Shown: positions 1 to 7,082, counted from the first letter of the stretch. The stretch is 10,595 nt of DNA from Acidimicrobiales bacterium (GCA_030833305.1 JAURHL010000060.1:1-10595), one strand, 5' to 3'. A program made the numbers and translations. The notes: a model not told the origin generated them from the sequence alone.

Positions 1-38
1 CTTCACGCCGAATCGGGACCCTGGCTGACGAGTGAGAC

Positions 39-60
39 TTGTACCCGCTCCGCGGTACAA
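39..60. repeat. Perfect inverted repeat upstream of the SipW-type gene
   Basis: TTGTACC (39-45) and GGTACAA (54-60) form a perfect 7-bp inverted repeat around an 8-base GC-rich spacer (46-53). The centre lies about 53 bases before the proposed GTG start at 103. It could be an operator for a dimeric regulator of the surface module, or a small hairpin in the leader or at the end of an upstream gene. No T-run follows, so a classical terminator is unlikely. The repeat is seen directly; its function is inference. Confidence 0.4.
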
Positions 61-102
61 ACGTGAGGCGAGATTCGGTAGGAGTCACCCTTCACTGTTC
101 GC

Positions 103-726
103 GTGCCCTCCGTCGAACACGTCGAGAACGTCGGCCCCGCCTACTCGCACGGACAACTTCACCTTCACCTGTTGACCCGTTGCGTGCGGGCCTTTTGCGC
201 CGGAGCGGTCCTCGCTCTCGCACTTCTCACGCTCGCCATCGTCGCCGTGACGATGGCGTCGTCGGGCCGCGCCGGAATGCGGGCGTTCGGCAACGAAGTG
301 TTGATCGTGCGGTCGGGCTCCATGTCCCCCACGTTCGACACCGGAGATGCCGTGATCATCCGATCCCTCGATGCCGAGGAAGCGGCCGACCTCCGACCCG
401 GTCGCATCGTGACGTTTCGCCCTGCCGACAGCACGGTCCTCGTCACTCACCGCATCGTCGACGTCGTCGAAAACGATTCCGGCCGCGTCAGTTTCATGAC
501 CAAGGGTGACGCCAACGAAGCCGCGGATTCCCGACGCGTCGAGTCCACCGACGTGATCGGTGTCTACCGAGCGAACGTGCCACGCGCCGGCTTCCTGCTG
601 TTCGCGTTGCAGCGCCCCCGCTTGGGCCTCGTGCTGCTGAGCGCTCTTCTCCTGGCTCACCTCGCCGTGTTGATGACGCGGGTACCGATCACCAGAACAC
701 AACAACAGAAAGCAGGAATGCAATGA
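103..726 (+). CDS. sipW: SipW-type signal peptidase I (S26B family)
   Basis: Membrane-bound type I signal peptidase of the SipW/ER-archaeal subgroup, 207 residues from the GTG start. An N-terminal membrane helix (about 31-50) is followed by the catalytic domain. SGSMSP holds the likely nucleophile Ser73. VTHRIVDV supplies His116 in place of the Lys of ordinary bacterial LepB. TKGDAN contributes Asp136. A second hydrophobic segment (about 174-191) and a short basic tail close the protein, so it probably has two membrane passes with the active site outside. Its TGA overlaps the ATG of the next gene (ATGA, 723-726), which implies translational coupling with a putative substrate. The exact start is uncertain: an AGGAG at 80-84 lies 18 bases from GTG 103, and an in-frame TTG at 172 would also keep the first helix. 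The symbol follows the family; strict orthology to Bacillus SipW is not shown. Confidence 0.88.
   Translation: MPSVEHVENVGPAYSHGQLHLHLLTRCVRAFCAGAVLALALLTLAIVAVTMASSGRAGMRAFGNEVLIVRSGSMSPTFDTGDAVIIRSLDAEEAADLRPGRIVTFRPADSTVLVTHRIVDVVENDSGRVSFMTKGDANEAADSRRVESTDVIGVYRANVPRAGFLLFALQRPRLGLVLLSALLLAHLAVLMTRVPITRTQQQKAGMQ
710..717 (+). promoter_or_regulatory. Ribosome binding site for the TasA-like gene
   Basis: The purine-rich AAGCAGGA inside the last codons of the signal peptidase gene lies about 5-6 bases before the ATG at 723. It supports that start together with the ATGA overlap. The core is only AGGA, so it is a moderate site. Confidence 0.45.
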
Positions 727-1391
727 AACGTCCAAACGCGCGATTCACCATGAACCTCGGAGGTGGGCTACTCGCGATCGCCGCCATGGGAACCTTGGTG
801 ATCGGATCGACCCTGGCCCTGTTCAGCGCCTCGCAGACGAGTGGATCCAGCGAATTCGCGGCCGGCACCGTGACGGTCGGGCTGGGAGACGCCTCGAGCA
901 TCGAGTGCGACATCTCCGGGATGGCCCCCGGTGACTCGTCCAAGTTCGCGGCCACCGGCTCGAACTCGCTCGACTCGTGCACGTACGAAGTGAAGTACAC
1001 GGGTAGTTCGACCGCGTGGCTCGCTGTCGATGTGGCAGTGGCCACCACGGGTACCAATCTCTACACCGCGGGGCAGGATGGTCTGCAGTTCTACGTCGGA
1101 GCCGGAGACACGGACATCATGAACGGGACCACGTACAAGATCCTGGACGGCACCGACACCACGGTGATCTCGGGCGAGACGGTGGAACACATCCTGATCT
1201 CCTCCGCACCCGCCACCACGAACACCACGGTCTCCTTCGGCATCGAGTATCTGTTGCCGTTGTTGGCCCCCAACGCACTACAGGGTGGCAACACTTCCAT
1301 CACCCTCACGTTCCGGGCGGTGCAGAGCGCGAACCAGCCGATCGGCGATTGCGTGGCCGGCCAGCAGTGCAACACCATCATCTGGGGTTGA
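723..1391 (+). CDS. TasA/camelysin-like secreted protein with SipW-type signal
   Basis: A 222-residue exported protein, probably a surface or extracellular-fibre subunit. The basic N-terminus (MKRPNAR) precedes a hydrophobic stretch (about 12-33). This ends in TLALFSAS and is followed by EFAAGTVTVGL, the pattern of SipW-dependent signals (A-x-F-S, then F-x-A-G-T). Cleavage would be near Ala32. Next comes a GMAPGDSS segment like the N-L-K-P-G-D region of TasA, then a Ser/Thr/Gly-rich beta-type sequence. Cysteines fall near residue 61, in DSCTYEV, and as a C-terminal pair (DCVAGQQC) that may form disulfides. It overlaps the peptidase gene by four bases, so the two are almost certainly co-expressed and the peptidase is its likely maturase. 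No sorting motif or C-terminal anchor is seen. Whether it forms amyloid-like fibres, as Bacillus TasA does, cannot be told from sequence. Confidence 0.8.
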   Translation: MKRPNARFTMNLGGGLLAIAAMGTLVIGSTLALFSASQTSGSSEFAAGTVTVGLGDASSIECDISGMAPGDSSKFAATGSNSLDSCTYEVKYTGSSTAWLAVDVAVATTGTNLYTAGQDGLQFYVGAGDTDIMNGTTYKILDGTDTTVISGETVEHILISSAPATTNTTVSFGIEYLLPLLAPNALQGGNTSITLTFRAVQSANQPIGDCVAGQQCNTIIWG

Positions 1392-1407
1392 TGACGAATT
1401 GAGGATC

Positions 1408-2487
1408 ATGGCGGCGGTCGTTGCGGTGGGGGCCTTGGCGCTCCTGGCGAACGTCGGGCTGCGTCCGGCGTCGACCAGTGCCCGCTTCTCCGCCGCCATC
1501 TCCTCACCCCCGTCGGAATTCACCGGTGCCACGCTGTCGCCGACCGTGGCACCGGTGATCACTCCGAGCATCGAGAATCGCTTCGTGCGGCTCGACTGGC
1601 AGCGTGTCGTCTCGTCGAGGCCGGTCGCCTACTCCGTGGAGCGCACCATGTCGGGCGGCGCACCATCGTCCGTGTGTTCGGTTCCTCCAGCGATGACCTT
1701 CACCAACGACATCGTCTCGTGCACGGACGGCACATCCGTCACCGACGGCACCTACTCGTACACCGAGATGCCGTACATCGACATCGCTGGTTCCACTCCG
1801 TGGTCCTTGCCGCGCAGCACGGCGAGTGCTCCCTTCCTCGTGCCGCGGTTGGCCCATCTCGCGAACGGCTCGGACGTCGCGTCCGTCGGCGCGAACGTCG
1901 TGGTTCCGTATCCGACGGGGACGCGCAGCGGAGACGTCCTTCTCTTGGTGTCGATCAGCGGTCGCAACAAGAACCCGACCACCCCCACGGGATGGAGCGT
2001 GTTGGCAAGCCGCGGTGTGAGTGGCGCGTCGAGCGCGCACCTTTATGTCGCGTGGCGCGTCGCCGATGCCTCGACGTCGGTGACCCTCGACCCGCAGGCC
2101 AACGGAGTGGGAGCCAGTACCCGCATCATCAATTACGGCCGAGTGAACGGGAACACCACGAACCCGGTGATCGCCACGTCCACCGTCGTCTCGGGGACGT
2201 CTTCGGCCTCGACCACGTTCACGTCACCGTCCGACATCGTCACCGACGCGTCGAACGCCGTCGTGGTCTCCATCGTCGCCTCGAACGGTGCGACCTCGCT
2301 GGCCTTGGCGACACCGAAGGGTTTCGCGTTACGGGTCTCGGCCAACTCCACTCCGGGTTCCGGCTCGGTGTCGCTCGGCGTGGCGGACACGAACGTCGCC
2401 GCGACGGGAGGACCGGCGGCATCACCCACGTGGACGCAAAGCGGAACCCCGCAAACGTGGATTCACGCCACCGTGGCGTTCCGTTAG
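1408..2487 (+). CDS. Secreted FN3-like surface protein, second SipW substrate
   Basis: A 359-residue exported protein if read from ATG 1408. The hydrophobic N-terminus (2-17) runs into STSARFSAA and then EFTGATL, echoing the SipW-type signal of the preceding gene. Cleavage would fall near Ala25. Residues about 50-140 resemble a fibronectin type III domain: VRLDWQRV, then AYSVERT, a Cys pair at 90 and 105, and a DGTYSYTE strand. Residues about 150-359 form a Ser/Thr/Gly-rich beta domain with RSGDVLLLVSIS and PTTPTGWSVLAS, similar to phage-tail or adhesin-like jelly-roll modules; I cannot name the family. The gene starts 16 bases after the TasA-like stop, so it belongs to the same operon. TTG 1399 is an alternative start that adds a positive charge (MRI) to the signal. 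The stop overlaps the convergent neighbour by four bases. It could be an adhesin or a tip protein of a TasA-like fibre. Confidence 0.72.
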   Translation: MAAVVAVGALALLANVGLRPASTSARFSAAISSPPSEFTGATLSPTVAPVITPSIENRFVRLDWQRVVSSRPVAYSVERTMSGGAPSSVCSVPPAMTFTNDIVSCTDGTSVTDGTYSYTEMPYIDIAGSTPWSLPRSTASAPFLVPRLAHLANGSDVASVGANVVVPYPTGTRSGDVLLLVSISGRNKNPTTPTGWSVLASRGVSGASSAHLYVAWRVADASTSVTLDPQANGVGASTRIINYGRVNGNTTNPVIATSTVVSGTSSASTTFTSPSDIVTDASNAVVVSIVASNGATSLALATPKGFALRVSANSTPGSGSVSLGVADTNVAATGGPAASPTWTQSGTPQTWIHATVAFR

Positions 2488-3257
2488 ACGCAGGTTCGCC
2501 GGGCCGCCTCCAGCAGGACCGTGGCGCGCTCCACCGGATCGGTGTAGGTCTCGCGCAGGAACCGTGAGCGAACCTCGAACGACAACGCCACGTCGGGCAC
2601 GGCGTCGAGCAGGTCGGCGATCGGAAGATCGCCGTCACCGGGCAGCAGCCGTCCGTTCAGCGCCTCGTCGAACAACGCACCCATGTCGGCCGGGCGTTCA
2701 CTCGGTGCGTCGGCGATCTGCAGGTACGGAAACCTCTCGGGTCCGAGTCGGCGGACGTCGTCCACCGAACCCCCCGAGCGCGACAGATGGAGGTTGTCGA
2801 CGAGAATTCCGGTGTTTTTCGAACGTACCCCCGACACGACCTGATCGGCGATGGCGATCGACGACAACGGAAAGATGGGGAGGAACTCGCACACCACCGT
2901 GATGCCGTGGGGTTCGGCCATGGCGCACACCTCGGCGTAGCGAGCCGCCGTCGCCCCGTGATCCTTCAGTCGACTGGTGAACAACACGAAACGCGCGCCA
3001 AGCCGGGCGGCGGCCTCGACCAACCGTGCCGCGTGATCGTCGGAACCGTCGGCGGGGATGATCGGCTCGACGTCGAGCGCCACGATTCCGGTGTCGTCCA
3101 GTCGACGACGAACCTCGGCGGTGGTTCGATCCGACCACGTGGTGCCGTCGAACCAGATGCCACACGCGGGCCAACCGGCGCTCGCGGCCGTCGACACCAT
3201 GTCGGCGGGGCTCAGATCAGGATGGACACCCGCCGAGATGGACAGCAGGCGGGTCAT
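2484..3257 (-). CDS. Sugar phosphate isomerase/epimerase-like TIM-barrel protein
   Basis: A 257-residue protein of the xylose-isomerase-like TIM-barrel (AP_endonuc_2) superfamily, presumably cytosolic; the substrate is unknown. Likely divalent-metal ligands, placed by the usual strand-end pattern, are Glu124 (VCEF), Asp154 with His157 (ILVDNLHL) and Glu228 (LSFEVRS). Gln180 (YLQIAD) sits where many relatives have His. The LPGDGDLPI segment (205-213) matches the G-E/D-G-D loop common in epimerases. The ATG at 3257 is preceded by GGAG at spacing 7, a good ribosome site. The gene is divergent from the alkyl sulfatase, with 67 bases between starts, and its TAA overlaps the TAG of the convergent surface-protein gene (TTAG at 2484-2487). 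A sugar epimerase, a dehydratase or a hydroxypyruvate-isomerase-like enzyme are all possible. Confidence 0.78.
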   Translation of the reverse strand: MTRLLSISAGVHPDLSPADMVSTAASAGWPACGIWFDGTTWSDRTTAEVRRRLDDTGIVALDVEPIIPADGSDDHAARLVEAAARLGARFVLFTSRLKDHGATAARYAEVCAMAEPHGITVVCEFLPIFPLSSIAIADQVVSGVRSKNTGILVDNLHLSRSGGSVDDVRRLGPERFPYLQIADAPSERPADMGALFDEALNGRLLPGDGDLPIADLLDAVPDVALSFEVRSRFLRETYTDPVERATVLLEAARRTCV

Positions 3258-3264
3258 CGTGGAA

Positions 3265-3268
3265 CTCC
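3265..3268 (-). promoter_or_regulatory. Ribosome binding site for the TIM-barrel gene
   Basis: On the minus strand GCGGAGTTCCACG precedes the ATG at 3257, placing GGAG seven bases from the start. This is one of the few clear Shine-Dalgarno sites in the window, where several other genes look leaderless. Confidence 0.45.
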
Positions 3269-3290
3269 GCTCGCGACCATGCCCTCATTC

Positions 3291-3318
3291 TTGTGCACCG
3301 ACGAGAGACACCTACAGT
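3291..3318 (+). promoter_or_regulatory. Putative leaderless promoter of the alkyl sulfatase
   Basis: TTGTGC (3291-3296) and TACAGT (3313-3318) are separated by 16 bases and resemble -35 and -10 boxes. The -10 box ends six bases before ATG 3325, which would put the transcript start at or next to the start codon. No Shine-Dalgarno sequence is present, consistent with leaderless translation. Pattern seen in sequence; activity inferred. Confidence 0.4.
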
Positions 3319-3324
3319 TTCGGC

Positions 3325-5238
3325 ATGGCCCTCGTCCCCGACCCCTCGCCCAAGCCGGCATCCGAGCACACGCGCGCGCGAAACGCCGCGTCGTTCACCG
3401 CTCTCGATCCCGCCGACTTCGATCGTGCGCGTCGAGGGTTCGTGGCCGCGCTGAGCGACACCAACATCGCCGATCCCCAGGGTCGCCTGGTCTCCGACAT
3501 CGGACGTTACGCCTTCCTGGCCGACGACGCGCCCGACACGGTGCATCCCAACCTGTGGCGCCACGCCCAACTGAACGCCCATCACGGTCTGTTCGAAGTC
3601 ACCGACGGCGTGTGGCAGGTACGCGGATACGACATCTCGAACATCACGTTCATTCGCGGCAACACCGGTTGGATCGTCGTCGACCCACTCACGGTGGAGG
3701 CCACGGCGCGCGCCGGTTACGACCTGATCACCGAGCACCTCGGACATCGGCCGGTGGTGGCCGTCATCTACACCCACTCGCACGCCGACCATTTCGGTGG
3801 GGTTCTCGGCGTCACGTCGCACGCGGATGTCGACGAGGGACGGTGTCAGGTGATCGCACCCGTCGGCTTCCTGCACGAGGTGGTGGGCGAGAACATCATC
3901 GCCGGACCGGCGATGGGTCGTCGCGCCCTGTACCAGTTCGGACCGTTGTTGCCACCCGGGCCGCGCGGTCACGTGGACTGCGGTTTGGGCAACGCGATCC
4001 CGGTCGGCCCCAACACCCTCATCGCCCCCACGCACGACATCACGCGCACCGGCGAAGAGATGGTCGTCGACGGCGTGCGCATCGTGTTCCAGCTGACCCC
4101 GGAAACCGAAGCGCCGGCCGAGATGAACTTCTTCTTCCCCGACTTCGGGGCGTTGTGCATGGCCGAGAACTGCTCGCACACCATGCACAACCTCATCCCC
4201 ATTCGCGGCGCGTTGGTGCGCAATTCGCTCCGCTGGTCGAAGTACATCAACGAGGCCCTCGAGCTGTTCGGTGCCGACATCGACGTGTTGTTCACCTCGC
4301 ACAACTGGCCCCGCTGGGGACGCGACGACGCACGGGAGTTCCTCGAACTACAGCGCGATCTGTACAAGTGGACGCACGACCAGACCATGCGCCTCGCGAA
4401 CAAGGGATACGTGGCCACCGAGATCGCCGAGGAACTGCGGCTGCCCGACGACTTCCTGGCCCACGAGCACACGCACGGCTTCTACGGCGACCTGGTGCAC
4501 AACAGCAAGGCCGTGTACCAGCGATACCTCAGTTGGTACGACGGAAACCCGGCCAACCTGAACAAGTTGCCGCCCACCGAGGTGGGCCGGCGCTACGTGG
4601 AGTTGGCCGGTGGTGCCGACAACGTGCTCGCCGCCGGACGCGCCGCGTTCGACGCCGGCGACTATCGCTGGGGTGCCGAGCTGGTGAACCACCTGGTGTT
4701 CGCCGATCCGTCGAACCAAACGGCGCGGGCCCTGCAGGCCGACATCCTCGAGCAGCTCGGGTATCAGAGCGAGTCGTCGACGTTCCGAAACGCGTATTTG
4801 ATGGGGGCGCAGGAGTTGCGCTTCGGACCTCCGGACCTCGGAGCGGGTGCCGCCCGGGGCCGCGGAATCCTGGTGGCCATGACCGTCGAGCAGATCTTCG
4901 ACACCATCTCGTTGCGCGTGAAGAGCGAGGACGTGGGTGGGTTGAACCTGCGCATCAACTGGACATTCCCCGACCTGGCCGGCACCCCCGACGAGAAGTG
5001 GGTGCTGGGCCTGTCGCACCGGACACTGTTCTCGGTGCCGGGTCGACACGACGAGTCCGCGGTGGCCAGCATCACCATCACGCGTTCGTTGCTGGTGGAC
5101 ATCCTCACCCAGCAGACGACGTTCGTGGACCAGATCGGGGCCGGCAACGTCACCCTCGACGGTGACGCCACGGCCCTGTTGCAGGTCTTCGGCAACCTCG
5201 ACACCTTCACCCCCGGCTTCCCCATCGTCGAACCCTGA
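3325..5238 (+). CDS. Alkyl sulfatase, metallo-beta-lactamase fold (SdsA1/BDS1 family)
   Basis: A 637-residue zinc-dependent sulfatase that hydrolyses linear alkyl sulfates (SDS-type) to alcohol and sulfate. The metal-binding motif THSHADHFGG supplies His151, His153, Asp155 and His156. Glu262, Glu281 (AENCSH) and His326 (TSHNWPRWG) follow at the same spacing as the metal ligands of Pseudomonas SdsA1 as I recall them. The dimerisation domain comes next (about 350-500, with NKGYVATEIAEEL and HGFYGDLVHNSKA), then a C-terminal SCP2-like domain (about 515-637) thought to recruit hydrophobic substrate. Length and domain order are complete for the family. The start at 3325 is chosen because the family N-terminus begins there; in-frame sequence farther upstream (from 3058) crosses the divergent gene. 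No signal peptide is visible, so it is probably cytosolic, unlike secreted SdsA1. The aldehyde dehydrogenase downstream suggests use of the alcohol product. Confidence 0.93.
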   Translation: MALVPDPSPKPASEHTRARNAASFTALDPADFDRARRGFVAALSDTNIADPQGRLVSDIGRYAFLADDAPDTVHPNLWRHAQLNAHHGLFEVTDGVWQVRGYDISNITFIRGNTGWIVVDPLTVEATARAGYDLITEHLGHRPVVAVIYTHSHADHFGGVLGVTSHADVDEGRCQVIAPVGFLHEVVGENIIAGPAMGRRALYQFGPLLPPGPRGHVDCGLGNAIPVGPNTLIAPTHDITRTGEEMVVDGVRIVFQLTPETEAPAEMNFFFPDFGALCMAENCSHTMHNLIPIRGALVRNSLRWSKYINEALELFGADIDVLFTSHNWPRWGRDDAREFLELQRDLYKWTHDQTMRLANKGYVATEIAEELRLPDDFLAHEHTHGFYGDLVHNSKAVYQRYLSWYDGNPANLNKLPPTEVGRRYVELAGGADNVLAAGRAAFDAGDYRWGAELVNHLVFADPSNQTARALQADILEQLGYQSESSTFRNAYLMGAQELRFGPPDLGAGAARGRGILVAMTVEQIFDTISLRVKSEDVGGLNLRINWTFPDLAGTPDEKWVLGLSHRTLFSVPGRHDESAVASITITRSLLVDILTQQTTFVDQIGAGNVTLDGDATALLQVFGNLDTFTPGFPIVEP

Positions 5239-5248
5239 CCGCCTCGAC

Positions 5249-5301
5249 GATCTGGGTCGCCAAAGTGTCGGTTTTCGGCTACTTCGGTTACCCAGATCGG
5301 G
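5249..5301. repeat. Imperfect-palindromic direct repeat, copy 1
   Basis: The first of two copies bracketing the LPATG surface-protein gene. The ends GATCTGGGT (5249-5257) and ACCCAGATC (5290-5298) are a perfect 9-bp inverted repeat. Inside, CC/GG and AAGT/ACTT can also pair (5260-5266 with 5281-5287, one mismatch), giving a long imperfect hairpin. Positions 5260-5301 are identical over 42 bases to 7093-7134. The element lies between the sulfatase stop (5238) and the stop of the convergent surface-protein gene (5304), so here it could also act as a two-way terminator, although there is no T-run. Confidence 0.9.
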
Positions 5302-5303
5302 GC

Positions 5304-7022
5304 TCAGCGGACCCGGAGTCGTCGCCGCGTCGACAACACGATGATTCCGACGAGCGTCATCAACGCAGCGCTCAGGATCGACGAGTCGGATCCCGAGCCA
5401 GTCGCTGGCAACGTGCTCGGATCCACCGGCATCGACCCGAACCCACCGGAACCTCCGCTCACCACAGTCGTCGCGGTCGTGGTCGTGGTGGTCGTGGTCG
5501 TTGGCGGGGCAACCGGAAAGGTGGGAGTCGCCAGATAGGAACCGACGTCGGTGTTGTCGACGTACAGCATCACGACGCGATCACCCGCGGGCGAGAAGCG
5601 GACGACCGGATTGGGGTCCGTGGGCGTCGTCTGGACGGCTGACCAGTTCGCGTTTCCGCCGGCAACGGAGAGTGTTCGAGCCCCATCCGTGGAGGTCAAA
5701 AACATCGTCGACGCATCGGTGTTCGAGGTCAACTCATACAGATACTCTTCGGCGCCACTCGGCGAGATCATCGTCGAGGGACCAGACCACGCGAAGCCGT
5801 TTCCGGTGAAACCCCCGAAACGCAAATAGACCTCCGACAGGTAGGTCGAGCCGTCATCTCCATATCTATCCCAAGCGACCCCTACGGTCGCACCGTCATC
5901 GGACATGGCGAGGGACACAACATCGTGATACGAGGAGAAGTTCGGTGACGCAGGATCGCGATCGCTGCGGCTCAGAACAGCAGGCGTGCTCCATATTGTC
6001 GTCGAACCCGAGACCGTTGCCGTCAGGTACACGATGGTCGCGATCGCGTTCGCACCGGCTCCTTCGACCAATTTCCAGGTGACGAAACCACGGGATCCGT
6101 CCTCGGTGACCTCCAGATTCAGACCACCGGAGCCTTGTTGATTCACTCCTGCACCCGCGATCGTCGCCGGGGCTTGAGACCACGTCAGGGTGCCGTTGGC
6201 CACTGAACCGGTATTCGAGAACAGGTCACCATTTTCGTACACGATGACAGCCGTGCGCCCGTCGGCCGAGAGTTTCAGTGCCGTACTGCTGCTGATGGAA
6301 ACGAGCGAAGCCAGCGACACGGGCGAAGCCCAGCGGTTGCTGACGCCGGCCCCCTGCGCCGTCGCGTCGTAGTAAGCGCTCCTCAAGGAAAGGTTCGCGT
6401 TGTCCGCCCAGATGAACGTAGCGACGGCCTTGGACCCGTCGTCGGACATCTGCACACTCAATCTCGTTGCCACGACGTTGTTCGGACTCGAGATCATGCT
6501 GTCGCTCCGAGTCTGCAAATTGCTGATGTCCCGTGACCCGGATGAAACAGGGTCGACGTTGGCCGTCCCAAGGAACAAACTGTTTCCTTGTCCCGTTGCG
6601 TCGATGGGGTACACGAGTGCGACCTTCAGTCCGTCAGCCGAAACAGACACACCGCCCGGGACACTGTTACCCATCTGCGTTCCGAGATCACGCACGGGGC
6701 CCCAGACGATTTGTGATCCACTTCCGATCGTTCCGACCGCCAGTTGCATGATGAAGTTCAGGGAACCCACCGCGGACCGACGAGCCCACATGGCGACGAT
6801 CGTCGTCCCATTTTCCGAAATGTCGTAGACGAGACTTTCGGGCTGAACGCCTAATCCCGCGGTCGAGACTGCCGTGTCCGGACCCCAGACGACTCCGCCC
6901 GCGCCCTGACTGGCGCCAGCAGGACCCGTGGAGAGCGCGAGTGCCGAGACGACCAGGGCCACGAGGGCCACGAGTCCGGACAGCCGACGCGAGGAGCGGG
7001 AAGAGTGCGTTGACCACAACAT
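5304..7022 (-). CDS. LPATG-anchored surface protein with propeller-like repeats
   Basis: A 572-residue exported protein of unknown function. A basic N-terminus and hydrophobic core (about 16-30) end in a signal peptidase site near Ala37 (GPAGA/SQG). The body holds about eight repeats of roughly 60 residues. DG-type turns occur near 71, 130, 195, 254, 308, 376, 436 and 480, each leading into a strand such as KVALVY or AVIVY. Tryptophans (46, 107, 231, 281, 344, 412, 460) are often in W-G-P or W-S-x-P contexts, suggesting a seven- or eight-bladed beta-propeller. A Thr-rich linker (508-519) precedes LPATG (538-542), a membrane segment (about 549-563) and an RRRLRVR tail: a sortase sorting signal. 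A good AAGGTGG ribosome site supports the start. Direct repeats lie just outside both ends. GC in hand-counted samples is 57-62% against 63-70% in the flanking genes, hinting at separate origin. Adhesin, glycan binding or enzyme scaffold are open possibilities. Confidence 0.85.
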   Translation of the reverse strand: MLWSTHSSRSSRRLSGLVALVALVVSALALSTGPAGASQGAGGVVWGPDTAVSTAGLGVQPESLVYDISENGTTIVAMWARRSAVGSLNFIMQLAVGTIGSGSQIVWGPVRDLGTQMGNSVPGGVSVSADGLKVALVYPIDATGQGNSLFLGTANVDPVSSGSRDISNLQTRSDSMISSPNNVVATRLSVQMSDDGSKAVATFIWADNANLSLRSAYYDATAQGAGVSNRWASPVSLASLVSISSSTALKLSADGRTAVIVYENGDLFSNTGSVANGTLTWSQAPATIAGAGVNQQGSGGLNLEVTEDGSRGFVTWKLVEGAGANAIATIVYLTATVSGSTTIWSTPAVLSRSDRDPASPNFSSYHDVVSLAMSDDGATVGVAWDRYGDDGSTYLSEVYLRFGGFTGNGFAWSGPSTMISPSGAEEYLYELTSNTDASTMFLTSTDGARTLSVAGGNANWSAVQTTPTDPNPVVRFSPAGDRVVMLYVDNTDVGSYLATPTFPVAPPTTTTTTTTTATTVVSGGSGGFGSMPVDPSTLPATGSGSDSSILSAALMTLVGIIVLSTRRRLRVR

Positions 7023-7026
7023 TTTT

Positions 7027-7033
7027 CCACCTT
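7027..7033 (-). promoter_or_regulatory. Ribosome binding site of the LPATG protein gene
   Basis: The minus strand reads AAGGTGG followed by four A's and the ATG at 7022. This is the strongest Shine-Dalgarno match in the window and fixes the start. It contrasts with the leaderless-looking starts of most neighbouring genes, in keeping with this gene being a separate unit. Confidence 0.55.
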
Positions 7034-7082
7034 ACGTATGTCCGACATTCAAAGCAAGATTCACTTTCTCTTCCCCCCAGAC

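Noticed and set aside
1..102. End of an upstream gene in the first bases
   Set aside because: One + frame stays open to a TGA at 64-66 and others stop at 26-28 or 33-35, but 20 or fewer codons without a recognisable pattern cannot support a call.
1285..1407. Longer N-terminus for the third surface gene
   Set aside because: The extra 41 codons overlap the TasA-like gene, read as Arg/Ser/Pro-rich shadow sequence, and would bury the SipW-type signal inside the protein.
2787..5165. A 792-codon open frame on the + strand overlapping the TIM-barrel and sulfatase genes
   Set aside because: Its translation is extremely rich in Arg, His, Gly and Pro with no domain pattern, as expected of an out-of-frame reading of GC-rich DNA. 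The overlapped sulfatase has every catalytic residue in place.
5249..5301. Rho-independent terminator between the sulfatase and LPATG genes
   Set aside because: The hairpin is interrupted and not followed by a T-run on either strand. The same sequence also occurs between divergent starts at 7083-7134, where a terminator has no purpose. A partial terminator role for copy 1 is not excluded.
5478..5516. Short tandem GTGGTC-type repeat as a phase-variation tract
   Set aside because: It encodes the Thr-rich linker before the LPATG signal. The units are multiples of three in a coding region, so slippage would change linker length rather than switch the gene off.
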